A stretch of DNA of 42,902 bases, taken from NCBI GenBank assembly GCA_024685005.1, contig JAIKWF010000096.1, positions 1 to 42,902 on the forward strand. Direction: 5' to 3'. Position numbers and translations under genes: made by a program. The notes beneath the pieces are model-generated. The model worked only from the letters and a program-made list of their open reading frames with translations. It did not search any database and had not been told where the DNA came from. Positions 20,578-30,000 of the stretch are shown here, one piece after another. Origin of the DNA: Lachnospiraceae bacterium. Lineage in GTDB: Bacteria > Bacillota > Clostridia > Lachnospirales > Lachnospiraceae. Positions within the stretch are counted from its first letter, which is position 1, and every line of letters begins with the position of its first letter.

Positions 20578-20623
20578 CTTGTCACCTTCTGAAGACAGCG
20601 CTTGTCATCTTCTGCAGACAGAG
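20578..20623. repeat. Two-copy tandem repeat, 23-bp unit
   Basis: The units starting at 20578 and 20601 both read CTTGTCA(C/T)CTTCTG(A/C)AGACAG and differ at 3 of 23 positions. They lie upstream of the rplJL -35 box, in the gap after rplA. Function unknown. Confidence 0.65.
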
Positions 20624-20671
20624 CGGCGCTGCAAAATGTCAGAGCAAACCTGACGCAGATCATATAGAAAA

Positions 20672-20695
20672 CCGGCAGGACATACATCCTGCCGG
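20672..20695 (-). terminator. Intrinsic terminator after rplA
   Basis: CCGGCAGGA (20672-20680) and TCCTGCCGG (20687-20695) form a perfect 9-bp GC-rich stem with a 6-nt loop; TTTTCT follows on the minus strand. It lies 27 nt after the rplA stop and separates rplKA from rplJL. Confidence 0.85.
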
Positions 20696-20721
20696 CATTG
20701 CATTTCTTATGCTATGGCGTT

Positions 20722-21414
20722 TTACACCAGTTTCATGGTGTTAACTTTTACGCCGGGGCCCATGGTAGAAGCCAGGGTCACGCTGCGAAGGTACTGTCCC
20801 TTCAGAGTGCTGGGCTTAGCCTTCAGAACTGCTTCCATCAAAGCATTGAAGTTCTCAACCAGCTTGTTCTCATCGAAGGATGCTTTTCCGATCGGGCAGT
20901 GAATGATGTTGGACTTGTCCAGTCTGTACTCGATCTTACCTGCTTTGATATCGGCAATTGCTTTTGCAACATCCATGGTTACGGTTCCGGCCTTCGGGTT
21001 GGGCATCAGTCCTTTAGGACCAAGCACTTTACCAAGGCGACCTACAACACCCATCATATCAGGAGTTGCTACTACTACGTCAAAATCAAGCCATCCGTCG
21101 TTCTGGATCTTGGGGATCAGCTCCTCGCCGCCTACATGATCAGCGCCTGCTGCCTCTGCCTCATTGATCTTATCGCCTTTTGCGAATACCAGTACGCGAA
21201 CGCTCTTACCGGTTCCGTTGGGAAGTACAACCGCACCTCTGATCTGCTGATCGGCATGACGGCCGTCGCAGCCTGTACGGATATGAACTTCAACAGTCTC
21301 ATCGAATTTAGCGGTAGCGGTCTTCTTAACAACTGCTACAGCCTCAGCGGGCTCAAGCACCTGAGAACGGTCTACCAGCTTAGCCGCTTCGTTATATTTC
21401 TTTCCGTGCTTCAT
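20722..21414 (-). CDS. rplA: 50S ribosomal protein L1
   Basis: L1 builds the mobile L1 stalk that guides deacylated tRNA out of the E site and is the translational repressor of rplKA in several bacteria. The 230-residue product is of normal length and carries [18 protein letters not shown] and the [16 protein letters not shown] segment. The ATG at 21414 has AGGAGG upstream. It follows rplK by 15 nt in the same operon. Confidence 0.98.
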   Translation of the reverse strand: MKHGKKYNEAAKLVDRSQVLEPAEAVAVVKKTATAKFDETVEVHIRTGCDGRHADQQIRGAVVLPNGTGKSVRVLVFAKGDKINEAEAAGADHVGGEELIPKIQNDGWLDFDVVVATPDMMGVVGRLGKVLGPKGLMPNPKAGTVTMDVAKAIADIKAGKIEYRLDKSNIIHCPIGKASFDENKLVENFNALMEAVLKAKPSTLKGQYLRSVTLASTMGPGVKVNTMKLV

Positions 21415-21429
21415 ATTCTGCTCCTCCTA

Positions 21430-21855
21430 TCATTCCTCAACCGTGATACCCATGGATCTAGCGGTACCTGCGATCATACTCATAGCTGCTTCCAAAGATG
21501 CTGCATTCAGATCCGGCATCTTCAGTTCTGCGATCTTCTGAAGATCAGCCTTGGAGATCTGAGCTACCTTGGTCTTGTTAGGTACTGCAGATCCGGACTG
21601 GATCTTGCATGCCTTCTTCAAAAGAACTGCAGCGGGGGGAGTCTTCGTAATGAAGGAAAAGCTCCTGTCTGCGTAAACAGTGATAACAACCGGGATGATC
21701 ATGTCACCCTGATCAGCTGTTCTTGCGTTGAACTGCTTGGTGAATTCAACGATGTTCACACCGTGCTGACCCAGAGCGGGACCAACCGGCGGAGCCGGCG
21801 TTGCCTTGCCGGCAGGAATCTGTAACTTGATATAACCTTCTACTTTCTTTGCCAT
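21430..21855 (-). CDS. rplK: 50S ribosomal protein L11
   Basis: L11 binds the GTPase-associated centre of 23S rRNA and is required for RelA-type stringent signalling. The 141-residue product has the Pro-rich N-terminal segment ([20 protein letters not shown], including the thiostrepton-contact prolines) and ends with the C-terminal rRNA-binding domain ([13 protein letters not shown]). The ATG at 21855 has AGGAGG 7 nt upstream. The 272-nt leader before it is unusually structured. Confidence 0.98.
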   Translation of the reverse strand: MAKKVEGYIKLQIPAGKATPAPPVGPALGQHGVNIVEFTKQFNARTADQGDMIIPVVITVYADRSFSFITKTPPAAVLLKKACKIQSGSAVPNKTKVAQISKADLQKIAELKMPDLNAASLEAAMSMIAGTARSMGITVEE

Positions 21856-22127
21856 TTTGGCACCTCCTATATTGTGGTGGTGGCGGACACTTTTGTCCTC
21901 CCACAGCTAACGGATACCCGAAGGGATCCGGTAAGCTCGTGTTACTAGTAATATTGCTGTATATTACCTGCACTTACGTGATATACGCGCTGCTACGCGC
22001 TTCGCGCTCGCATCGCTACGTCCATTCGCAAATCGCACTTCGTGCTTTTTTGCTCATGTCCGTTAAAATTCCAAATCTCCGCATCCTCCCGTGCAAGCAC
22101 GTCGGCTGCGTCGGCTTGGAATTTCCA
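21856..22127 (-). promoter_or_regulatory. Structured leader between nusG and rplK
   Basis: This 272-nt gap holds no gene. Near rplK, GTGGGAGGACA and GTGTCCGCCAC can form a stem with an AAA loop, a plausible place for an L1 autoregulatory site, though I do not see a definite L1 consensus. Further upstream are several GAA-loop hairpins in a row (GCACGAAGTGC near 22036-22046, GCGCGAAGCGC near 21999-22009) and a 9-bp inverted repeat, AAATTCCAA (22066-22074) with TTGGAATTT (22116-22124), that begins right after nusG and may serve as its terminator or processing site. No confident promoter is visible, so rplKA may be fed from the nusG transcript. Confidence 0.45.
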
Positions 22128-22667
22128 TCAGCGCATCTTTGTGATTTCAGCGAAGCTGATCTCAACAGGTGTTTCACGTCCGAACATCTCAACGTTGATG
22201 GTTGCGCACTGCTTACTGAAGTCCATACGCTGTACAACGCCGATGGTATCTTTCCAAACGCCGGCAACAACTGCGATGGTGTCGCCTTCCGTAAAGTCCA
22301 CGGTAATATTTTCCACATGAATGCCCAGGGGCTTCATCTCTGCTTCGGTAAGAGGCACGGGCTTGGATCCCGGTCCTACGAACCCTGTAACGCCGCGGGT
22401 ATTACGGACAACATACCAGGTATCATCATCCATGACCATATTGATCAGAACATAACCCGGAAACATTTTTTTGGAAACAGTTTTGCGCGCGCCGTCCTTC
22501 AGCTCGATCACATCCTGCATCGGAACCCTTACTTCCTTGATCCGCTCCTGCAGATTGCGGTTCTCGATGGTCTTCTCGATGTTGGCCTTTACCTTATTCT
22601 CATAGCCGGAATAAGTATGTACGACGTACCAGCTCGGTTCCGCGTTTTGGTTTTGTGTATCCGACAT
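22128..22667 (-). CDS. nusG: Transcription elongation/termination factor NusG
   Basis: NusG binds RNA polymerase and modulates pausing, and links it to Rho or the ribosome. The 179-residue product has the NGN domain (PSWYVVHTYSGYENKVKANI) and a C-terminal KOW domain (VDFTEGDTIAVVAGVWKDTI), the standard arrangement. The ATG at 22667 has AAGGAG upstream. It lies 30 nt after secE in the rpmG-secE-nusG unit. Confidence 0.97.
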   Translation of the reverse strand: MSDTQNQNAEPSWYVVHTYSGYENKVKANIEKTIENRNLQERIKEVRVPMQDVIELKDGARKTVSKKMFPGYVLINMVMDDDTWYVVRNTRGVTGFVGPGSKPVPLTEAEMKPLGIHVENITVDFTEGDTIAVVAGVWKDTIGVVQRMDFSKQCATINVEMFGRETPVEISFAEITKMR

Positions 22668-22697
22668 ATCGTGACTCCTTTTTCTAAAATCCGCTTA

Positions 22698-22892
22698 TCA
22701 GATTCCGATGATCAGATTGATCGCATACTGCATGACAAGATCCAGAATCGCGATCACGCCGCCGAGTACCACGGAAATAACCGTTACAGCGACAGACTGC
22801 TTGATCAACGTTTCTTTATTCGGCCATATGATCTTGGAAAATTCGGATTTCAAGCCCTTCGCAAAGCCTACTTTTTCTTCATTTTCAGCCAT
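22698..22892 (-). CDS. secE: Preprotein translocase subunit SecE
   Basis: SecE stabilises SecY in the membrane channel. The 64-residue product is the short Gram-positive form: an amphipathic segment KGLKSEFSKIIWPNKETLIK with the conserved W-P-x-K/R-E-T, then one membrane span (VAVTVISVVLGGVIAILDLV). The ATG at 22892 has GAGGTG upstream. It is 11 nt after rpmG. Confidence 0.96.
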   Translation of the reverse strand: MAENEEKVGFAKGLKSEFSKIIWPNKETLIKQSVAVTVISVVLGGVIAILDLVMQYAINLIIGI

Positions 22893-22903
22893 ATCGTCAC
22901 CTC

Positions 22904-23053
22904 TTATTTGGTCTCTTTATGCAAAGTATGTCTCTTGCAAAAACGACAATACTTCTTCGTTTCCATTCTGTCCGGATGCGTCTTCTTATCCTTGGTCAGA
23001 TTGTAGTTTCTGTTCTTGCACTCCGTACAAGCTAATGTAATCTTGGTACGCAT
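22904..23053 (-). CDS. rpmG: 50S ribosomal protein L33 (zinc-ribbon form)
   Basis: L33 is a small large-subunit protein. The 49-residue product [20 protein letters not shown]... has both cysteine pairs (CTEC and CRFC), so it is the zinc-binding C+ form. The ATG at 23053 with GGAGG 9 nt upstream is clearly the start; the open frame continues 22 codons further upstream, but that part covers the promoter and hairpin and is not coding. The gene heads the rpmG-secE-nusG unit. Confidence 0.96.
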   Translation of the reverse strand: MRTKITLACTECKNRNYNLTKDKKTHPDRMETKKYCRFCKRHTLHKETK

Positions 23054-23091
23054 ACCTTTTTTCCTCCATTTCTGAAATAAACGCAACTTAA

Positions 23092-23110
23092 AAAGGGCCT
23101 TAAGCCCTTT
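23092..23110 (-). terminator. Terminator-like hairpin just downstream of the rpmG promoter
   Basis: AAAGGGC (23092-23098) and GCCCTTT (23104-23110) form a 7-bp stem with a T5 tail on the minus strand. It would stop transcripts from the sortase operon. It lies within about 5-25 nt of the predicted rpmG transcription start, so it also becomes the very 5' end of the rpmG mRNA. Confidence 0.6.
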
Positions 23111-23121
23111 GACGCCCATTA

Positions 23122-23150
23122 ACTATATCATAGCAATTTCCGTTCGTCAA
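23122..23150 (-). promoter_or_regulatory. rpmG-secE-nusG promoter TTGACG-17-TATAGT
   Basis: TTGACG (23145-23150) and TATAGT (23122-23127) are spaced 17 nt and lie directly after the sortase stop codon. This is a strong match to the housekeeping consensus. Confidence 0.82.
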
Positions 23151-23162
23151 TCATTTTTTCAA

Positions 23163-23999
23163 TCAATTTCTCACGGCATATACCACCAGCCGCTCATCAT
23201 CACTTCCGTAGCTGCAGGTAGACAGCACCAGCATCCCTTCCGGATCTTTGCCGGGCTCCTCATACCAGAAAGCATTTTCCTTCAGCGCCGCCAGGTAATC
23301 CATCCGTTCCACATCGGATTTCGGAAGCTTTTCATATAAGAAAGAATCTTCCTTTGTCAGATCCACCGTTGCCGCCGCAAAGAAGGTGTAAAGCTCCATC
23401 CGATCTTTCCGGTACACCACCGCAATCTTGTGTTTTCCCCGAAAATCTTCCTTTGTAAAACCGGCCAGAGCAGCAAACATAGTTCCGTCTTTCATGTGAT
23501 GACCGTGCAGCAAAAGATTCTCGTCTTCGCTGCTGCAGCCCGCATCCAGAAAAACCGTACCTCTGGCATTCTTTTTCCCGTAAAAATCGTGGTCCAGATA
23601 AAATGCATTGTCCAGCTGTACCACGGGATAATCGATCTTCGTCCCCGGAATCGTCAAAAAGAAACAGTAATTGTCGTTGATCTGCCGCATTTCATCATCC
23701 AGATCCGAAAGTTGTCCGGATGTGAAAAATTCCACATCCGGATACAACGTCTGTAACTCTTCCAATGTTTTGCCGGCTCCCGCATCGGCCTCCACGCTTT
23801 TCTTTCGAAGAGGAATCTGCTCCGTTCCTTTTGCCTCCCCTTCGGAAAAAGCAATATTTCCCCTGATGGCGTAAAGATCTTCGGAGATCTTGTTCTGGCT
23901 GCTCCAGCCTCCGTAGTAACGGATCAGGTTCACCGCCGCAAAAAGCACGGCCGCCAGGGAAAGTATGCCGATCACAAGGATCTTTTTATTTCCTTTCAT
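23163..23999 (-). CDS. srtB: Class B sortase
   Basis: Sortases are membrane-bound cysteine transpeptidases that cut a sorting signal and join the protein to peptidoglycan. The 278-residue product has an N-terminal membrane anchor (residues about 7-27) and a class B catalytic domain: FLTIPGTKIDYPVVQ, then FYLDHDFYGKKNARGTVFLD, the HGHHM segment with the likely catalytic His167, TCSYG with Cys262, and the essential Arg270 in DERLVVY. The ATG at 23999 has AGGGAG 6 nt upstream, which sits within the 11 nt after the adhesin stop, so the two genes are translationally close and one operon. The obvious substrate is that adhesin; Clostridioides difficile SrtB is known to accept (S/P)PXTG, similar to the TPKTG here. 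Confidence 0.93.
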   Translation of the reverse strand: MKGNKKILVIGILSLAAVLFAAVNLIRYYGGWSSQNKISEDLYAIRGNIAFSEGEAKGTEQIPLRKKSVEADAGAGKTLEELQTLYPDVEFFTSGQLSDLDDEMRQINDNYCFFLTIPGTKIDYPVVQLDNAFYLDHDFYGKKNARGTVFLDAGCSSEDENLLLHGHHMKDGTMFAALAGFTKEDFRGKHKIAVVYRKDRMELYTFFAAATVDLTKEDSFLYEKLPKSDVERMDYLAALKENAFWYEEPGKDPEGMLVLSTCSYGSDDERLVVYAVRN

Positions 24000-24010
24000 C
24001 TCCGGCTCCC

Positions 24011-27000
24011 TCAGATTCTGTTGCTTTCTTCATCTCTTACCCAGATCACTTCAGGCTCCTGCTTTTTTCCCGCAAAAACGCTTGCGATGCAGACTGCCAT
24101 TCCCGCCATACCGGCGATCAGCAGCATGATGTAAAGCAGGATCGGCGTAAAGTCACCGGTCTTCGGCGTTCTGCTTGCCTTCTTAGCTTCCGTCTTTGCT
24201 GCTGCATTTGCGGCGGAAGTGGTCTTCGAATCGGATTTCGATTCGCCGGCTGTAGTTGTATTTTTTCTGTAGGTATCCGTAAAGTTTACTTTGACATTCT
24301 TACCGGTTGCCACGGTCACTTCAGCGGATTTGCCACCTGTAGCCGCGCCGTCTCCAACGCTGTAGGTTACGGACTCTGTGCGATAACCCTTAATATCGGA
24401 AACCGCCTCTTCTACAATATAGCCGCCCTCTTCCTTCTTTAAGGTAAGAGTGTATTTCTTTGCATCGCCGTCATACTCGAAATCAGCCAACGTATAGGTC
24501 TTGCTCTTTCCGCTCTTTTTCTCCGTTACCTTAAACTTCAGAGCTTTTTCTGCCTCGCCCTTCGTCGCATCTCCCGCAAGGGTTTTGGTGATCACAAGCT
24601 TGCCCTTCTGCTTTTCATAGGTGTTGGTAAAGGCTACCTTGGCAGTCTTTCCTGATTCTACGGTAACAGCGGCTTTCTTGCCTTTCTTTTTGGAGTCACC
24701 GCCCACCGTATAGGTAACACTTGCCTTCTCGTATCCCTTGATGTTGCTGATGGTCTCTTCTACTTCATAGCCGCCGCGGCTGACATCATTCAGGCTCAGC
24801 GTATAGATCTTTTTCTTCTTATCATACTTGAAGTCTTTCAGGGTGTAGGTCTTGCTCTTTCCGGTATCTTTGTTGGTCACCTTGAACTTCAGCGCACCTT
24901 CGGCTTCTTCTTTTGTTACATCGCCTTTGATGGTCTTGGTGATCAAAAGCTTGCCGGGTTTTGCGGTGTAAGTATCCTCAAATTCTGCCTCTGCGGTCTG
25001 TCCCTTCTTGATCTCTCTGTCAGTCCGGGTTCCTTCAGCGGATTTTCCGGATACATCCGTCACCTTAACTGCCACCGCATAACCGTCAATGTCGTAAATA
25101 CTCTCCTCGATCCTGTAAGATCCGGTAGGTACCGGAAGGGTCAAAACATATTTTCCGGTAGCAGCATCATAGGTGAACTGCTTTAAGGTGTAAACATCCG
25201 GCGTTCCCACAACCTTGCCGTCTTTATCAATGCTGCTTACCTTAAACTGCAGAGCGCCTTCTGCCTCTTCTTTTGTCACATCGCCCTTAATGGTCTTGGT
25301 AATCTTCAGGGTTCCCATATCACGGGTATACACATCATCGATGGCCACGGTGGTGTTCTTTTCTTCCTCCACCTGTGCCACGGCGCCGTTGGCTTTTCCA
25401 TCATCAACGGTGGTCGCTGCCGTATCGGTATCCTTCTTTACCTGATAGGTAATGCTCTTTAATGCATATCCGTTTACGTCATACAGTGTTTCCTTAACGG
25501 TATAGTTACCGGTAGGCAACTTTTTCTTCAGGGTGTAGACTCCGTCAGCGCCCTTGGTAAAGTCATTTTTCAGGGTGTAATATGCTTTGCCCTGCTCTGC
25601 CAAAGATCCGGTCTCATCGCGGATCTCAAAGCGAAGCGCACCTTCCGCCTCTTCCGCGGTTATATCGCCGGAAATATGCTTGGTAACGGTGAGGTAGCCT
25701 TCTTTTCTCACATAAGTATTGGTAACGGCTACCTGCATTGCCCGGCCGTCTGCAGCGATGGCAACAGTTGCTCTTGTATCGCTGTCAGCACTGCCTGTAG
25801 CGGAATATACGGTTTTTCTGGTAAATCTTGCATCCTCGCCCGTGGCGGTCTCTTCTACATAATAGGTCTCTCCGATGGTCAGACCGTAGATGGTATAAGC
25901 ATACACACCGGCCACGCTGTCAGAAGGCTGCAGCTGATCACCGGTAATGGTTTTGATCACCTGATCATTGGCATCCAGAACGTTGAAGGAAAGCTGATCC
26001 TTTACCTGTTCAAAGTTTCTGCCTCCTGCTACAGTCTTTTGCAGCAGAATGCTGCCAACGCCCATAGCGTAAGTGTTATCAAAGGAAATAACCGTTTCTT
26101 CCCCTTTTCGTACCACGATATCGGAAGCCGTATCACCGGTTACAGTCTGCTGGCTTGTTCCCTGAGAAGTGATCGTGTATTCCACCTCGCTGATACCGAA
26201 GTTTCCGGCATTTTCAGCGATCTCGCGCACCTTGTAGGTAGCACCTTCCGGCACGCCTGTCAGCGTATACCGATATACACCGTTACCTGCCAACTGCCAT
26301 CCGGAATCACTTCCTTCAACAGTGGTCTTCTTTCCGGCAGGATCTGTTATTTCAAATTTCAAATGCGATCTTGCTTCACTCCAGCTCGGCTTCTGTCTGC
26401 CGCTGATGGTCTTTTCGATCACAAGATCTCCGAGCCTTGGCGAATATACATTCTTAAATACAATGGTTTCATCATACACGCCGGATCCGAACGCAACCTG
26501 CCCGGAGCGGGAAGCGTTGCTCAGTCCGTTCACCTGCGTATCGATGGTGTAAAGATTCGTCTGGGATCCGTCAAGGATCTCTTTTACGGTATAGGTTCCT
26601 TCGGGAAGCCCTTTGATCTCATAGGTGTGCTCTCCGGTAACCCTGTCGAATCTCCAGTCGCGGTCGCTTCCGTTTACAACAGCGTATGTCTTTCCGTTAC
26701 CGTCCAGGATCTCAAACCGAAGTCCGCTCCTTACCTGATCCCAGGGAATGGCATCTGTGGTTTCCGAAGGATCCGTTACTTTCTTGGCAATCGCCAGTCT
26801 GCCAAGTCTTCTGTAAGCATTGGCATAAGCTGCCGTAATTGAGTTTTCACTGACAGAAGATGCCGTATCACCAAAGGTAAAGTCTGCCGATGCTGTATTG
26901 GTCTGCTGTTTGCCGGCGTTGCCTCCTGTGGTCGCATAAACTACAGAAGATCCTGCATCGGCTGTCACCAAAAGCGTTGTTCCCTGATGCTGATAATTGG

Positions 27001-30000
27001 ATGCCACATCTTTTCCGGGATCCTCATCCGTTCCTTCTGCGATATAGTAAGTACCCACCGGCATGTAATCGCAGACAAAGATCCACTCATTCCCCGATTT
27101 GGTCCAGCCGCTGTCTAAAGCGGTTACTTTACGGTATACATCAAAGGTACCCGCACCGTTTTTCTTGTAAATGGTAAACAGGACTCCGGCCTTGCCGCCA
27201 GCCTGATCCGCAAGCTCGGAAAGGGAACTTATGGGCAGATCCGCTCCGGTATCATCGGTCACTCTCTTTTTCAGGGTCAGTCTGCCGGCCGGTGAGGAGT
27301 ATGTATCTGTTACAGAAACTGTAGCAGTGCCGTTTGCAGCTACCGTCGCATCGCATCCGTTTGACATTCCGTCAACAACGGTTACCGGCGCCGCTGCCGT
27401 ATCCGCAACCGTATAGACAACGCTCTGAACCGCATACTGTCTGGACGCTTCGTTCCCCGCATCAATATCGTACTTGGTCTCTTTCACCTTATACTCACCT
27501 GCTACGGCAGGGTCGATGGTCAGTGTGTAGACATTGGCACCATCCGGAACAAATCCGGGATTTGCCGCATCTTCCAGATTGTAGATCTTAACGTTTCCGT
27601 AGGGGTCTGTTACAGTAAATTCGATCTTCTTTCTGTGATCAGCCGTATCCACCCCGGTAACAGTTGCGCCGGACCCTGCTGCGATGGTCTTTTTAAGCAC
27701 CAGCTTACCGGTCTGACGTGTATAGGTATTGGTAATAGCAATGCTCTTTCCGGTAGCACCCGATACAGCCACGAATCCGGAATCACCGGTTGCCGTAGTC
27801 GATCCGGCATTACCCCAGGTCACACCCTCGCCACTTGCCGTAGTCACCCGGGAATAGTACTGCAAATCTGCGTTATTCTCCGTGATCTCATAGGTGCCGG
27901 CGGGAATATCGGAAATGGTGTAAAAATACGCGCCGGTTGCTCTGTCAAAGTCCCATCCCTGATCTGTTCCCGCAATATTGCGGACAGAACCGTCCGGACC
28001 GGTTACGGTAAAGGAGATCCGATCCTTGATCTGATCCCAGGTAACTTTATCCTGATCCGGAATAGCCGTATTTCCAACTGTAGTATTATCAACTACCGTC
28101 TTCGTTATCACCAGACTGGTTTTCTCCTGATAAGCATTGGAGATCTCCACGTTTTCCGTAACACCCTGCGTGATACGGACAGATGCCGCATCTCCGTTTT
28201 GGGAAACAGGCTTGCCGCTCAGGGTTGTATTTACGCTGTTTACATTAGTGGTACGGACATAGCCCATCACGTCCGCTTTTGTCTCCGTAACGGTGTAGGA
28301 GCCTACCGGTATATCACTGATCGTATAAATATAGTGTCCGTTTCCGTCAGGATTCCAGCCTGCCTGGTTTCCTTTGATGGTCATTGTGGAGAAACCTGCA
28401 ATCTGTCCGTTGGCACTGACCTGGAATTCCAGGCTGTCCTTCACATCATCCCATCCCATGCCCTGCGGGCCGATCACGGATTTCGTAATGGAAAGGGTTC
28501 CGGACTCTCTGGAATAGGTGTTTTTCAGCTCTATGGTATGAGCTGTGCCGTCAATAGAGGTGCTCACACCTCCCTGGGGATAAGCGGAATAGGAATTACC
28601 CGTTGCATCCGTTCTGTAAGTTGCCGTTACGCTGTATCCGGAGGGCAGAGTACCGTAGTCTTCCACGACTGCCACATCTCCGGTGTAATCTCCCTGATAA
28701 ATCCAGGTGTACTCTTTTGTTGTAGCATCATAATCATAGCCGGTAAGGCCTACAGCCGCATTGGCCGCGATCTCTCCAAGGGAGATGGAAACCTTTTTGC
28801 CGCTGCCATCCACCACATCTTTTCCATCCGCATCTTTCAGGCTGATCACTACTTTATACGGATCAAAGTTTGCCGGCAGATTTCCGGCCAGCGTCTTTTT
28901 CACCGTAAGGCCCGCATTGCTGATGCTCTTTTTGTTCTTGATCTTTACAATATCGTTTTCGTAATAGATCTGCTTATCATAGTTTGACACACCGTCGGTG
29001 GAAATGGTAAAGCTGAACTTGGCATTTTCTTTTTCATAGCCGGCAGGTGCCGCCACTTCTTCCACATAGTAGGTCTGTCCCTCAACCAGCGTCCAGCCGT
29101 CCACCGACTGATTACCGCGGATGCTTGCCTGTCCGTTACTGTCGGTTTTCACCACAACCTGCTTGCCGTTTTTATCAAGCACCGGCGTTCCTGCCGTTGC
29201 TACGCCGTTGGCACCAACCGCAGTTGCCTTAAACAGTTTAAACTCCACGTTTGCAAGGCGGTTTGCCATATTTCCGGATTCGTATTTCAGCAGGTTGATC
29301 TGGGGAATATCCGCATGTCCGGAACCCGCGCTTCCCAGGGAGAAATCCTTTTGCTTATCCACCACATGGGTCTGTCCGCCAAAGGTTGCTGTATTTCGGA
29401 AATTCACCACCTCATTGCCGTTTACTCTGGACGTATAACGGATGGTCACCCTCTCACCGTCCTTGATCACGGCCGTGAGCACGTTTCCGGAAACATCATA
29501 GGATTCCACCGCACTCTGAGGCTCAAAGCTGATGGTGATGTAGTTCAAACTCATATTTTCGAAAGTATCCGTAAATATCAGCGGATTGCCGCCATTCAGC
29601 CTCAGCCCCTGCTCGTTGAGCACGATCTCATAGGTCGCATTGTGATTGTGACCGGAAAGGGATCTTTCATTTGTCAGGGATTTCCACAAAATGGTTCCGC
29701 CCTCTGCAGTATAGGTTACGGTTTCATCATCCGAGATCCCGTTGTAGGTCGCTCTGTTTACAAGAGAAACACTGCCTCCCGCATCAATGGCTTTCTGGTT
29801 CAGCTCTTTTACAGCTGCCCCATCTGTAGGGATAACGCAATAAGATATCCTGTAATAGGAATAGTAAGTACCATCGCTCCTTTTCGGTACCGTCACGATG
29901 ATTTTCTGCGCCTGCTGATCAAAGGTCACATTTCCTTTTTCCGGTTTGCTGTTCTGTTCGTACTGATCTCCGCCATAAACTTTCGCCTGATAGACAGAGG

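Noticed and set aside
23054-23119. Upstream extension of rpmG by 22 codons
   Set aside because: It overlaps the hairpin and the transcription start, and L33 family length and the ribosome binding site both place the start at 23053.
25676-28987. Plus-strand open frames of 388 and 450 codons opposite the adhesin repeats
   Set aside because: They mirror the repetitive composition of the adhesin gene; no ribosome binding site and no family resemblance, so chance open frames.
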